A stretch of 47,253 nt of DNA from an uncultured Pelagibacteraceae bacterium (GTDB lineage Bacteria > Pseudomonadota > Alphaproteobacteria > Pelagibacterales > Pelagibacteraceae). The stretch spans positions 1 through 47,253 of the forward strand of contig CACONR010000006.1 in NCBI GenBank assembly GCA_902628565.1, given 5' to 3'. Each line of letters starts with the position of its first letter. The first letter of the stretch is position 1. Shown here in pieces: positions 8,702-17,636 of this stretch. Position numbers and translations under genes: made by a program. The notes under the pieces were generated by a model. It saw nothing but the letters and a program-made list of their open reading frames with translations, ran no database searches and was not told where the DNA came from.

Positions 8702-10008
8702 TTTATATTTTTAATCATCTGTTCAGGCATCCATAAAGCTATTTCTGGAAAAATTACAACTAATATTACTGCTAATACCATTAATAAGAATAATGGGAAT
8801 GCACTTCTTGCAATATACCCCATATCTTTTTTTGCCATACCTTGAAGTACAAATAAATTAAAACCAACAGGTGGGGTAATTTGTGCCATCTCAACAACAA
8901 TTACCAAAAAAATACCAAACCAAATCATATCAAATCCTGCTTGTCTTATCATTGGTTCAATAATTGCCATCGTTAAAACAACAGCTGAAATACCGTCAAG
9001 AAACATTCCTAAAATTATATAAAAAATCATTAAAACAAATATCAAAACATATGGAGATAGATCCATATTTTGTATCCAAAGAGCTAGATTTCTTGGTAGC
9101 CCTGTAAATCCCATTGCCAAAGATAAAAACGTTGAGCCCGCTAAGATAAATGCAATCATACAAGATGTTTTAGTCGCTCCAAGTAAAGAGGATTTAAAAG
9201 TCTTTAATGTCAAACTTTTTTGAAAGTAAGACAATATTAATGCACCAACAACTCCTAACGAGGCTGCTTCAGTAGCTGTTGCTATTCCAGTGTATATTGA
9301 TCCTATAACGGCTAATATTAGAATAATTACTGGCAAAAGTTGTTTTGATCTTTTTACTTTTTCTAAAAATGTGTACTCCTCGATGATTTTTGGCATAGAT
9401 TTTTCATTAATCATTGACCAAATAATTACATAAGACATGAATATAAGTGCAATCATTATTCCAGGTAAAATTCCAGCGATAAATAATTTTGCTATAGATT
9501 CTTGAACTGCAACTCCATAAATTATTAAGATAATTGATGGTGGGATTAGCAAACCTAGTGTTCCTGAACCTGCTAAACTACCAAGTAAAATTTTCTCTGG
9601 ATAATTTCTTTTTCTTAATTCGGGAATAGACATCTTTCCAACAGTGGCCACTGTTGCTGCTGAAGAGCCTGATATTGCTGCAAACAATGCGCACCCAACA
9701 ACATTGACGTGGATTAAACCTCCCGGTAATTTTTGCATCCAGGGTGATAAACCTTTAAATAAATTCTCAGAAAGTTTAGTTCTAAATAGAATTTCACCCA
9801 TCCAAACAAATAATGGTAGTGCTGTTAGTGTCCAAGAGGATGATGTGCCCCATATTGTTGTAGCCATCGCATCACCAACTGGTCTTGAAGTAAATAACAT
9901 CATGCCAATAGCCGATACACCAATCATACTCAACGCAACCCAAATTCCAGATCCTAAAAAAAAAAGAAGAACACTAATGAAAAAAATTGTTAGAAATATT
10001 TCAGCCAT
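8698..10008 (-). CDS. dctM: TRAP transporter large permease, DctM type
   Basis: 436-residue membrane protein with about twelve hydrophobic segments, the large subunit of a tripartite ATP-independent periplasmic (sodium- or proton-driven) transporter. Family signatures include GSGTLGLLIPPSIILIIYGV, AISGSSAATVATVGKM and GMFLDGISAVVLTM. It follows dctQ with no gap (dctQ stop at 10009). Its stop codon overlaps the stop of the convergent TPR gene. The substrate cannot be read from the permease; see dctP. Confidence 0.95.
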   Translation of the reverse strand: MAEIFLTIFFISVLLFFLGSGIWVALSMIGVSAIGMMLFTSRPVGDAMATTIWGTSSSWTLTALPLFVWMGEILFRTKLSENLFKGLSPWMQKLPGGLIHVNVVGCALFAAISGSSAATVATVGKMSIPELRKRNYPEKILLGSLAGSGTLGLLIPPSIILIIYGVAVQESIAKLFIAGILPGIMIALIFMSYVIIWSMINEKSMPKIIEEYTFLEKVKRSKQLLPVIILILAVIGSIYTGIATATEAASLGVVGALILSYFQKSLTLKTFKSSLLGATKTSCMIAFILAGSTFLSLAMGFTGLPRNLALWIQNMDLSPYVLIFVLMIFYIILGMFLDGISAVVLTMAIIEPMIRQAGFDMIWFGIFLVIVVEMAQITPPVGFNLFVLQGMAKKDMGYIARSAFPLFLLMVLAVILVVIFPEIALWMPEQMIKNIN

Positions 10009-10491
10009 TTAATTCCTTTTTATTGTTAAAATTAACTGATGAAAAACACTAATAAAAAATATTGTTGAGCCCATTGCAACACTCATTTGAGGTATCCAAA
10101 TTAATATTTCATCAGCTCCTTCACTACGTTCTTGAAATTTATAAGAAATAATTAACATTTTAATAAAGTAAAATGCTAGATATCCTGAAAAAAAGCTTGC
10201 CATACTTAAACACCAAGTTTCAACCAATCTTTTTTTAAATCCTGATAACTTTTCTAAAAATAATGTTATCCTAATATGTCCTCCTTCAACAAATGTATAA
10301 GCTAGTGCAAAGAAAGATGCAGCAGCCATGCAATAACCTGAATATTCTGCAAGACCTCTTATATAAAAACCAAATATTCTTGATGAGATGCCAATAAGTA
10401 TAAAAACTGCTACTAAAATTAAAAAAAAAGCAGCAACATAACCTGAAAATTTATAAAGTTTATTTAAATTTCTATTCAACAATTTTAACAT
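10009..10491 (-). CDS. dctQ: TRAP transporter small permease, DctQ type
   Basis: 160-residue membrane protein with four hydrophobic segments, the small membrane subunit of a TRAP transporter. The segment GHIRITLFLEKL is the usual charged loop of DctQ proteins. It lies between dctP and dctM in the standard order. A strong hairpin precedes it and separates it from dctP by about 50 bases, consistent with lower expression of the membrane subunits than of the binding protein. Confidence 0.92.
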   Translation of the reverse strand: MLKLLNRNLNKLYKFSGYVAAFFLILVAVFILIGISSRIFGFYIRGLAEYSGYCMAAASFFALAYTFVEGGHIRITLFLEKLSGFKKRLVETWCLSMASFFSGYLAFYFIKMLIISYKFQERSEGADEILIWIPQMSVAMGSTIFFISVFHQLILTIKRN

Positions 10492-10499
10492 AATAATTA

Positions 10500-10527
10500 A
10501 AGGCCACTTAGAATTTTAAGTGGCCTT
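10500..10527 (-). terminator. Intra-operon stem-loop between dctP and dctQ
   Basis: A perfect 11-base-pair stem (AAGGCCACTTA with TAAGTGGCCTT) closes a six-base loop. On the minus strand no long T-run follows, so it is more likely a partial terminator or a 3' stabiliser of dctP mRNA than a full stop. Binding-protein genes of TRAP operons are normally expressed above their permeases, which such a hairpin would achieve. Confidence 0.65.
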
Positions 10528-10543
10528 AAATTTAAGATTTAAA

Positions 10544-11515
10544 TTATTTATAACTTGATAAAACTGCCGCTCCTCTTGAACCAGCTTTTTGAGACCATTC
10601 TTTAGCCATCGTCTCTCCAACTTTTTCAAAGTGAGCTTGTAAAGGTGCATTAACATTGCCAACTACCATACCAGCATCAGCTAGAGCTTTTTTGTCACCA
10701 ACATTTCCTTGTTTTGATAATTGCCAACCTTTTCTTTCAGCTAAAGCTGCTTGTTTCATAACTAGATCTTTAGTGGCTTGATCTAACTTATTCCAAGCAT
10801 CTTTATTCACTATCACCATATTTTTTGGAAACCAGGCTGCAATATCATAAAAATATTTGACACCGTTTTCCCAAATTTTTGAATTTTTTCCAGTAGTTGG
10901 TGATGTGATCATACTTTCTACTGCTCCAGTAGAAAATGCCTGACTTATTTCAGCAGCTTCAATTTTTGTAGGAGCCATCCCAGTTAGTTCAGCAATTCTA
11001 ATAGTAGCAGAATTATAAGCTCTAAATTTTAGACCTTTTAAATCCTCAACAGAATTAATTTGCTTTTTACTATACAATCCTTGAGCTGGCCATGGTACTG
11101 CATATAGAAACACAAGACCTTTCTCATCTAATCCTTTAACAATTTCAGCTTTAGAAGCTTTATATAATTTCATTGCATCAGAATAAGAAGTTGCTAAGAA
11201 AGGTTGGGAGTCCACTTCTAAAAGTGGATCTTCTTTTCCTAAAGCTGACATAAATCTTTCACCAATCTGTGCTTGACCAGTTCTAACAGCTCTAAAAATT
11301 TCTCCACCCTTAAATAGTGAACCACCAGGGTGAGTTACAATTGTTAATTTGCCACCACTCTTTTCAGTAACATTTTTTGCAAATTCAGTCGCATTAGCAG
11401 AATGAAAGTTCCCGGCCCCATAAGCAAGAGCCATGTCCCATTTCTCTGCAATTGCAGTATTAATTGACAAAATTAATGAAACTAAAATAGTTGATAAATA
11501 TTTTAAGAATTTCAT
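10544..11515 (-). CDS. dctP: TRAP transporter periplasmic solute-binding protein, DctP type
   Basis: 323-residue extracytoplasmic binding protein with a signal peptide ending TAIA (cleavage near residue 23). The DctP signature LKGLKFRAYNSATIRIAELTG contains the conserved Arg that binds the ligand carboxylate, so a carboxylic acid ligand is likely. An unusually clear Shine-Dalgarno (GGAGGA, 11519-11524) precedes the ATG, fitting high expression. The transporter sits one small gene pair away from the 5-oxoproline genes. Some DctP proteins in other bacteria bind pyroglutamate, so that ligand is a reasonable but unproven guess; other organic or hydroxy acids are equally possible. Confidence 0.95.
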   Translation of the reverse strand: MKFLKYLSTILVSLILSINTAIAEKWDMALAYGAGNFHSANATEFAKNVTEKSGGKLTIVTHPGGSLFKGGEIFRAVRTGQAQIGERFMSALGKEDPLLEVDSQPFLATSYSDAMKLYKASKAEIVKGLDEKGLVFLYAVPWPAQGLYSKKQINSVEDLKGLKFRAYNSATIRIAELTGMAPTKIEAAEISQAFSTGAVESMITSPTTGKNSKIWENGVKYFYDIAAWFPKNMVIVNKDAWNKLDQATKDLVMKQAALAERKGWQLSKQGNVGDKKALADAGMVVGNVNAPLQAHFEKVGETMAKEWSQKAGSRGAAVLSSYK

Positions 11516-11619
11516 TTGTCCTCCATTTTTATTAATAGTATTTCATTATGTATTAAAATAATTATCAATAAAAAAATAATACTACTTTTAATTGAATAAT
11601 TTTAAATTTTTAATACTAT

Positions 11620-12240
11620 GTGCTTACTTTGTTAGAAGAAGCGCTCATATTAGTTCAAATTATTTTTATCGATATTATACTGGCAGCAGATAATGCGATA
11701 ATTATTGGTTTGATTGCTGCGAATTTTGCTCCAAAAAACAGAAGGCAAATCATTTTGTGGGGAGTTGCTGGTGCTTTAATATTTAAAGTTATTTTTGCAT
11801 TATTTGCCACATACTTATTTGAATTTTATTTTATCAAAATAATAGGTGGATTACTTTTAATCTGGATAGTTAACGATTTAAGAAAAGATCTTTTTGAAAT
11901 AAAAAAAGTAAAATCACCAACAAAAAAATCAAAAGAACCATCTTATATTCAAAGTGTTTATAAAGTTTTATTTGCTGACATTACAATTAGTTTTGACAAT
12001 GTAATTGGAGTTGTGGGAGCTGCTAAAGGTAATTTTGGCTTCATGATTTTTGGACTTGTCTTATCAGTAATTCTCACCGGTGCAATGGCTACATATTTAG
12101 CAAATTACATTCAAAAACATTTATGGATTGCCTATGTTGGTTTAGGTTTTATTCTATTGGTAGCACTTCAATTGGTAATTGGAGGTTTAGTAGACTTAGA
12201 AATTTTATCGATCAACGAACAATTTAAGAAATATTTTTAA
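11620..12240 (+). CDS. TerC-family integral membrane protein (YjbE/YkoY-like)
   Basis: 206-residue membrane protein with about six to seven hydrophobic segments and the two Asp-bearing TerC motifs: LAADNAIIIG near residue 25 and ADITISFDNVIGV near residue 125. Members of this family act in metal ion (manganese) efflux in Bacillus and related bacteria; here that is inference. The start is a GTG at 11620; the overlapping ATG at 11618 is in a frame that stops at once. The stop codon overlaps that of the convergent panB gene. No manganese riboswitch is visible in the 100 bases upstream. Confidence 0.88.
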   Translation: MLTLLEEALILVQIIFIDIILAADNAIIIGLIAANFAPKNRRQIILWGVAGALIFKVIFALFATYLFEFYFIKIIGGLLLIWIVNDLRKDLFEIKKVKSPTKKSKEPSYIQSVYKVLFADITISFDNVIGVVGAAKGNFGFMIFGLVLSVILTGAMATYLANYIQKHLWIAYVGLGFILLVALQLVIGGLVDLEILSINEQFKKYF

Positions 12241-13010
12241 TACGAATGTTTTTTAGTTGGATATTTCTTAGATCTAACCTCTGAAGCAAATTTTCTAATT
12301 CCAGTATTGATATATTTTTTTACGTTTAAAAATTGTTTGACAAATTTTATTTTTGTTTGATTTAAACCAATTAAGTCATCCGTAACAAGAACCTGTCCAT
12401 CGCAATGAACAGATGAACCAATTCCAATTGTTGGGATATTTAAATTTTTTGTAATTTGTTTAGCTATTGGGGTTTTTATACATTCAAGGACAATTGCAAA
12501 AACTCCATTATTTTGAAGTAATAGGGCATCATTAATTAATTGATTAATCTCTTTTGTGGTCTTTCCTTTAGATTTAAATTTGCCTTTGGTTGATTGGGGT
12601 AATAATCCAAGATGACCCATCACAGGAATCTTGTTTTTGGTCAATAGTTTAATTTGATGGATTATTTTTTTTCCTCCCTCTAACTTCACTGCATCACATT
12701 TAGTTTCCTTGATTATTTTTTTAGCATTCTTTAAAGCAGAGTTTTTTGTTGAATAGGTGTTGAATGGCATATCAACAACCATCAAACTTTTTTTTACCCC
12801 AAGCCTTACACTCTTTGAATGATTTATCATTTCAGTTAAAGTAACTTTTCTGGTGGTTGAATAATTGTATAATACTGAACCTAGCGAGTCTCCCACTAGT
12901 ACAATATCAACATATTTATCCACCTCTTCTGCAATATTTTTTGAATACGCAGTAAGACAAACAATTTTAGATTTATTTTTTTTATTTATAATTTTTTTTA
13001 TTTTTTTCAT
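12237..13010 (-). CDS. panB: 3-methyl-2-oxobutanoate hydroxymethyltransferase (ketopantoate synthesis)
   Basis: 257-residue PanB that transfers a hydroxymethyl group from methylene-THF to 2-oxoisovalerate, the first committed step of pantothenate synthesis. Metal-binding and catalytic residues are present: VLVGDSLG (Asp41), VVDMPF (Asp80), VKLEGG (Glu111), GHLGLLPQS and IVLECI (Glu176). The loop GKFKSKGK replaces the usual glycine-rich GGYKVQGK, a mild divergence. The start overlaps the guaA stop by four bases, so it is the last gene of a long minus-strand run. No panC or panE is in this window. Its use of methylene-THF links it to the glycine cleavage operon metabolically. Confidence 0.95.
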   Translation of the reverse strand: MKKIKKIINKKNKSKIVCLTAYSKNIAEEVDKYVDIVLVGDSLGSVLYNYSTTRKVTLTEMINHSKSVRLGVKKSLMVVDMPFNTYSTKNSALKNAKKIIKETKCDAVKLEGGKKIIHQIKLLTKNKIPVMGHLGLLPQSTKGKFKSKGKTTKEINQLINDALLLQNNGVFAIVLECIKTPIAKQITKNLNIPTIGIGSSVHCDGQVLVTDDLIGLNQTKIKFVKQFLNVKKYINTGIRKFASEVRSKKYPTKKHSY

Positions 13011-14569
13011 TCAAGCTCAATGGTGCTCGGTGGTTTAGATGTAACATCATAAACTACTCTATTTACTCCTCTTATGCTATTTACAATTTTATTTGAAATC
13101 ATTTGAATAAATGATTTTTTGAAGTCATAAAAATCAGCTGTCATTCCATCCTCAGATGTAATTGCTCTTAATAAACACAAATATTCATAAGTTCGATTAT
13201 CACCCATTACACCCACTGTTTTAACTGGAAGCAAAGCAGCATAGGCTTGCCAAATCTTATTATATAAATTGTGATCTCTTAAAGCTTGAATAAAATAATT
13301 GTCAGCTTCTTTTAAAATTTTAATTTTTTCTTTAGTAATAATGCCAGGCATTCTGATCGCCAGTCCAGGTCCTGGAAAGGGGTGCCTAGAGATAATTTCT
13401 TTACTTAGTTTTAGTTCTAATCCTAATTTTCTTACTTCATCTTTAAATAAAAATTTCAGTGGTTCTACTAGTTTGAGTTTCATTTTCTTTGGTAAACCAC
13501 CTACATTATGATGAGATTTGATCTTTGAGGTTTGACTCCCGGTCACTGATTTACTTTCAATAAGATCTGGATAAAGCGTTCCTTGTGCTAAAAATTTTAC
13601 ATTTTTTATTCTTTTAGCGTATCTTTCAAAAATTTTTATAAACAAATTTCCAATTATTTTTCTTTTTTTCTCTGGATCAGAAACATTGTTAAGCTTTCTC
13701 AAAAATTCATTCTCTGCATTTACATAAATCAGATTTATTTTCAATTTTTTTTTAAAAGTTTTAACTACTTGTATTTCCTCATTTTTTCTAAGAAGACCCG
13801 TATTAACGAAAATACAAAATAATTTTTTACCAATTGCTTTATTCAATAGTTGAGCGACAACACTACTATCAACTCCGCCAGATAATGCACATATTACCTT
13901 ATTTTTACCGACTAAATTTCGAACATCTTTTATCAATTTAATCTTTTGATCTTTTGATGACCAATTTCTTTTGATTTTACATATCAAAAATATAAAATTA
14001 TTTATTAATTTTTTTCCATTTTCTGTATGGGTAACTTCAGGATGAAACTGTACGCCATAAAAATTTTTTTTCTTATTTTCGATAATAGCAAATTTTGAGT
14101 TTTGACTTGAGGCAACAACATTAAAATTTTTGGGAAGTTTCGAAACTTGATCAGCGTGACTCATCCAAACTTTATTAATATTTTTTTTATTAAAGAAGTT
14201 TTTTGTCAAAATACTTTCACTCTTTTTACGAATATTTGCTAATCCAAACTCTCTATATTTTGATTGTTTAACTCTTCCTCCATTAAGTTTTGATAAAATT
14301 TGATGACCAAAACAAATACCTAAGACTGGTATTCGATTTTCGATAATCCTTTTATCAAAAGAATATTTATTAATTTGATAAACATTTAATGGTCCACCTG
14401 ATAAAATTATTCCTTTAATTGAATTATCAATATTTTTATTTTTAACCTTTTTATGACTTATAATTTCGGAATAAACTCCTGACTCTCTTATTCGCCTTGC
14501 TATTAACTGAGTAAATTGTGAACCAAAATCTATTATCAAGATTTTGTTCAAATTCTTATCAAGACTCAT
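13007..14569 (-). CDS. guaA: GMP synthase (glutamine-hydrolysing)
   Basis: 520-residue two-domain enzyme that converts XMP to GMP. The N-terminal class I glutamine amidotransferase has its nucleophile in LGICFGHQ (Cys86) and the His/Glu pair in [14 protein letters not shown]. The ATP-pyrophosphatase P-loop is [10 protein letters not shown], and the C-terminal dimerisation domain ends [11 protein letters not shown]. Length is normal. It overlaps panB by four bases downstream and the TPR gene by 11 bases upstream, and lies two genes after guaB, so both steps from IMP to GMP are made from one transcript. Confidence 0.98.
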   Translation of the reverse strand: MSLDKNLNKILIIDFGSQFTQLIARRIRESGVYSEIISHKKVKNKNIDNSIKGIILSGGPLNVYQINKYSFDKRIIENRIPVLGICFGHQILSKLNGGRVKQSKYREFGLANIRKKSESILTKNFFNKKNINKVWMSHADQVSKLPKNFNVVASSQNSKFAIIENKKKNFYGVQFHPEVTHTENGKKLINNFIFLICKIKRNWSSKDQKIKLIKDVRNLVGKNKVICALSGGVDSSVVAQLLNKAIGKKLFCIFVNTGLLRKNEEIQVVKTFKKKLKINLIYVNAENEFLRKLNNVSDPEKKRKIIGNLFIKIFERYAKRIKNVKFLAQGTLYPDLIESKSVTGSQTSKIKSHHNVGGLPKKMKLKLVEPLKFLFKDEVRKLGLELKLSKEIISRHPFPGPGLAIRMPGIITKEKIKILKEADNYFIQALRDHNLYNKIWQAYAALLPVKTVGVMGDNRTYEYLCLLRAITSEDGMTADFYDFKKSFIQMISNKIVNSIRGVNRVVYDVTSKPPSTIELE

Positions 14570-14999
14570 TTTTTTTGGGTTCTATATTTGCAAGGGTGTC
14601 TAAAATTTCTTTATTTTCATTACAGAGTTTTTTGCAAACCTTAGAAAAAGTATTAGATAAGTCTTTTACTTTTGAATAATTAGATCTCTCTAAAGCTATT
14701 TTCATAGACATTAATATTGCTTCCTCGTTATTAGGTTCAATTAATAATGTTGCTTCCAAATTTTTTTCTTCTTTATTTTGATCTTCTTGAATGTTGTAAA
14801 TTTTTGCTAAATAGAGATAAGAATTTGAGTCTTTGGGATTAAAAACTATACCTCTTTCAAACATAAACCTAGCATCCTCATATTTTTTATCTTTAAATAG
14901 TTTTAAACCTTTATTAAAAAAATTTTCATCTGCTATAGCAATGCACAAGCTATTGATTATTAAATATAATAATGAAATTAATTTAAATATTTTTGTCAT
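14559..14999 (-). CDS. Small secreted TPR protein between guaB and guaA
   Basis: 146-residue protein with an N-terminal hydrophobic signal segment (residues 5-24, likely cleaved after AIA) followed by two to three TPR-like helix pairs, for example [20 protein letters not shown] and [13 protein letters not shown]. Cys residues near the C-terminus ([10 protein letters not shown]) could form a disulfide. It is sandwiched in the purine run, starting within the guaB stop (TGATG) and overlapping guaA by 11 bases, so it is real and co-translated. Function not recognised; a role in guanine nucleotide synthesis is not implied beyond co-expression. Confidence 0.85.
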   Translation of the reverse strand: MTKIFKLISLLYLIINSLCIAIADENFFNKGLKLFKDKKYEDARFMFERGIVFNPKDSNSYLYLAKIYNIQEDQNKEEKNLEATLLIEPNNEEAILMSMKIALERSNYSKVKDLSNTFSKVCKKLCNENKEILDTLANIEPKKNES

Positions 15000-16075
15000 C
15001 AGTATTTACTACCATTTTTAACGATATCAACATTATGAACCATACTTTCATAAAATCCAGCTTTTGTAATTTTAACAAATTGCGGTTTATGTCTTAAATA
15101 TTTTATCTGTTTGGAACCAAGATAACCCATAGATGATCTTAATCCACCAACTAATTTAAAAATAACTTTATCAACTTTACCTTTATATTTTGCTAATCCC
15201 TCTACTCCTTCGGGCACATACTTTGAGCTGTCTTTTTGTTTTTTTTGAAAATATCGATCAGCTGAACCTTTGTTCATCGCTCCTACAGAGCCCATGCCTC
15301 TAAAACTTTTAAATAGTTTACCATTTTTTTTAATGAGTTTGCCTGGCGTTTCATCTGTTCCTGCAAACAATGAACCAATCATGACTGCATCAGCGCCAGC
15401 AGCAAAAGCTTTAGCGAGGTCACCTGAATATTTTATCCCTCCATCAGAAATAATTTTTACATTTCTATTCTTTATGCCATTTCTCACATTTAATATTGCG
15501 CTCAATTGAGGAACTCCAATACCTGCGACCAACCTAGTTGTGCAGATAGAACCAGGACCAATCCCAACCTTAATTATATCAACACCTAATTTTAGTAAAA
15601 ATTTAGCTGCGTCTGGTGTTGCTATATTTCCAGCACATAAAGCTGTTTTTTTATTTTTAATTTTTTTGATAAATCTAATTATTTCAGAAACTTTTTTGGT
15701 GTGTCCGTGAGCAGTATCCACAACAATTATATCTAATTTTTCTTTTAAAAGTTCTTCAGCTCTTTTAAACTCGTTAGGCCCAGCCCCGACAGCTGCACCA
15801 ACTAGTAATTTTTGTTTTTTTACTTTCTTAACTTCAAGAACTTGTTTTTTGATATCTAAATTTCTGTGGATTATTCCTAGTCCACCAGATTTTGCAATAG
15901 CGATAGCCATTTTGCTTTCGGTTACTGTATCCATTGCTGATGATAAGAGTGGAATTTTAAGTTTTAATGAGTCTGTTAATTTTATACTCGTATCAACTTC
16001 TGAGGGTAATATTTCAGAGTACTTTGGAGCTAAGGTAACATCATCAAACGTAAGTGCTTCTTTTATAGGAACCAT
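14999..16075 (-). CDS. guaB: IMP dehydrogenase lacking CBS domains
   Basis: 358-residue NAD-dependent IMP dehydrogenase, first step from IMP to GMP. The catalytic barrel is complete: the [11 protein letters not shown] segment, the loop cysteine in [10 protein letters not shown] (Cys178), and the flap with [11 protein letters not shown] (Arg274, Tyr275). Usual IMPDHs are about 480-500 residues because a pair of CBS (Bateman) domains is inserted after the [10 protein letters not shown] segment. Here LEVKKVKK runs directly into [10 protein letters not shown] around residues 84-97, so the regulatory module is cleanly absent with no frameshift. This should remove CBS-mediated nucleotide control. 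First gene of the guaB-TPR-guaA-panB stretch. Confidence 0.97.
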   Translation of the reverse strand: MVPIKEALTFDDVTLAPKYSEILPSEVDTSIKLTDSLKLKIPLLSSAMDTVTESKMAIAIAKSGGLGIIHRNLDIKKQVLEVKKVKKQKLLVGAAVGAGPNEFKRAEELLKEKLDIIVVDTAHGHTKKVSEIIRFIKKIKNKKTALCAGNIATPDAAKFLLKLGVDIIKVGIGPGSICTTRLVAGIGVPQLSAILNVRNGIKNRNVKIISDGGIKYSGDLAKAFAAGADAVMIGSLFAGTDETPGKLIKKNGKLFKSFRGMGSVGAMNKGSADRYFQKKQKDSSKYVPEGVEGLAKYKGKVDKVIFKLVGGLRSSMGYLGSKQIKYLRHKPQFVKITKAGFYESMVHNVDIVKNGSKY

Positions 16076-16112
16076 AATCTTTTATATATGATTCCTTTTA
16101 AATTAAAAGTGT

Positions 16113-16724
16113 CTACCTAAGATTTTTACAAATAATAAAGCTCTCTTTAGAATCTTTGCGACTCGACTTAGGTTTAAAAACCCTTACTTCTTTAAAAATT
16201 TTTTTTCCTAGTGCGACAATTTCATTAAAAGATCTACCCATAAATATTTTGGCAATAAAGATACCCTTTTCAGATATTACACTTTTTGAAAATACCATTG
16301 CCTCTTTACATAACTCTCCAGTTTGAATTGCATCAACATCTTTAATTCCAGTCGTATTTACTGCCATATCAGACATAACCACATCAATTGGATTGTTAAT
16401 ATTTTTTTTTATTTTCTCTTGAATATTGGGTTCTGTGAAATCACCCTCAATTTGAATAGTGTTTTTAATTTTTTCCATTTTTTTTAAATCTATTGAGATA
16501 ATAGTTCCATTTTTTACAACCTTGGAAGCATATTGAGACCAACTTCCTGGTGCAGCGCCAATATCTATTACAGAAATTCCACCCTTAAAAACTCTAAACT
16601 TTTCATCAATTTCAATTAATTTATATGCAGATCTAGCTCTATAACCATCAACTTTAGATTGACGAACATAGGTATCTCTTCTTTGTTTATTAATCCAATT
16701 TTTTGAAATTTTATTTTTTTTCAA
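16113..16724 (-). CDS. rlmE: 23S rRNA 2'-O-ribose methyltransferase (RrmJ/FtsJ)
   Basis: 203-residue SAM-dependent methyltransferase of the RrmJ/FtsJ type that modifies U2552 (E. coli numbering) of 23S rRNA. Motif I is VIDIGAAPGSWSQ, and the catalytic tetrad K-D-K-E is visible as Lys35, Asp119, Lys159 and Glu194 (SFIICK). The start is a TTG directly after the stop codon of the glycosyltransferase gene. No ATG lies early enough to keep the N-terminal YVRQSK and YRARSAYKL region that the family needs. A 37-base gap separates it from guaB. Confidence 0.94.
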   Translation of the reverse strand: MKKNKISKNWINKQRRDTYVRQSKVDGYRARSAYKLIEIDEKFRVFKGGISVIDIGAAPGSWSQYASKVVKNGTIISIDLKKMEKIKNTIQIEGDFTEPNIQEKIKKNINNPIDVVMSDMAVNTTGIKDVDAIQTGELCKEAMVFSKSVISEKGIFIAKIFMGRSFNEIVALGKKIFKEVRVFKPKSSRKDSKESFIICKNLR

Positions 16725-17636
16725 CTAAGTATCAAATCTTAAACTTTTATTAATCTTTTTATTGTCTAAAGTTTCTAATTCTATTTTTATACTTTTATCT
16801 ACCCGCATATCTTTGCCATCTTTCCATATTCCAGCTGCAAGATGCATTATGCCTATTTTGTAATTGGGAAGAAAAGGTTCTACAAATGTTTTTTGATTTT
16901 CATCATACTTCGGTAAAAGATTGCTAGTGATCCAATTACAATTTAAGGGTAAAAATTCTGTTTCAAGATCATCAATATAAACTGACATATTAATTGCTAA
17001 TCCTTCAGAACCAAAAACATTCCCAGCCTTTAGTGTTTCTGACAAATTATTTTGCCATAAACTCCATCCTTTTGAGTTTTTTTCTAGAGAGAACACGCCA
17101 ATATTAATATGCGGAGCGAAAGCAAGTTTTCTAGCTTTGTCAGTGCCAATTTTTGATTTTAATGCATGTTTAAAATTCTGTGATTTAATTACTGCTAATT
17201 TTCCAAATAACCAATTTACTTTTGACGTAATTTTGTAACCAGGTCCTATTGTTTGAGTAATACCCAGCTTACCATTATCACAAGCCTGAAAATAAAGCTC
17301 TACAGAACTCCAATCATTTACCCAAGCATCACAATCAATCCACAAATATTTTTCATAGTTTGGAAAATATTTAGGTAAAAATGCTCTTGAAACTTGGCTT
17401 TTCAGCCATTCCTTTTCTTTAACTTTAGATTGAGGGACCTCAATGTCCCACTCTGCAGATTTAATTTCATCTACTTTTGTAGATAATTTTTCTTTTTGAT
17501 CTTTGTTTAAGCCTGCATCTAAAATACAGATAGCAATATTTTCACTTTGTTTGAATCTTTTTATAGAATTAATTAATTCCTCTAATAAAGGAAAATAGTT
17601 AGCATCAGCAAGAGAAACTATTGTGTTTTTTTTCAT
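16725..17636 (-). CDS. Glycosyltransferase, family 8-like
   Basis: 303-residue cytoplasmic protein with no membrane segment. The opening NTIVSLADANYFPLLEELI and the DxD-type motif YLWIDCDAWV (metal/sugar-nucleotide binding) are those of GT-A fold, family 8-like glycosyltransferases; FGSEGLAINMSVY and LNCNWIT fit the C-terminal half. Donor and acceptor are unknown. Its ATG overlaps the pssA stop by one base (TAATG) and rlmE starts immediately after its stop. Placement next to phospholipid synthesis genes hints at a lipid or envelope acceptor, as inference only. Confidence 0.75.
   Translation of the reverse strand: MKKNTIVSLADANYFPLLEELINSIKRFKQSENIAICILDAGLNKDQKEKLSTKVDEIKSAEWDIEVPQSKVKEKEWLKSQVSRAFLPKYFPNYEKYLWIDCDAWVNDWSSVELYFQACDNGKLGITQTIGPGYKITSKVNWLFGKLAVIKSQNFKHALKSKIGTDKARKLAFAPHINIGVFSLEKNSKGWSLWQNNLSETLKAGNVFGSEGLAINMSVYIDDLETEFLPLNCNWITSNLLPKYDENQKTFVEPFLPNYKIGIMHLAAGIWKDGKDMRVDKSIKIELETLDNKKINKSLRFDT

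Noticed and set aside
9644..10012. 122-codon plus-strand ORF antisense to dctM
   Set aside because: The dctM frame is well supported with membrane motifs; the antisense frame has no signals.
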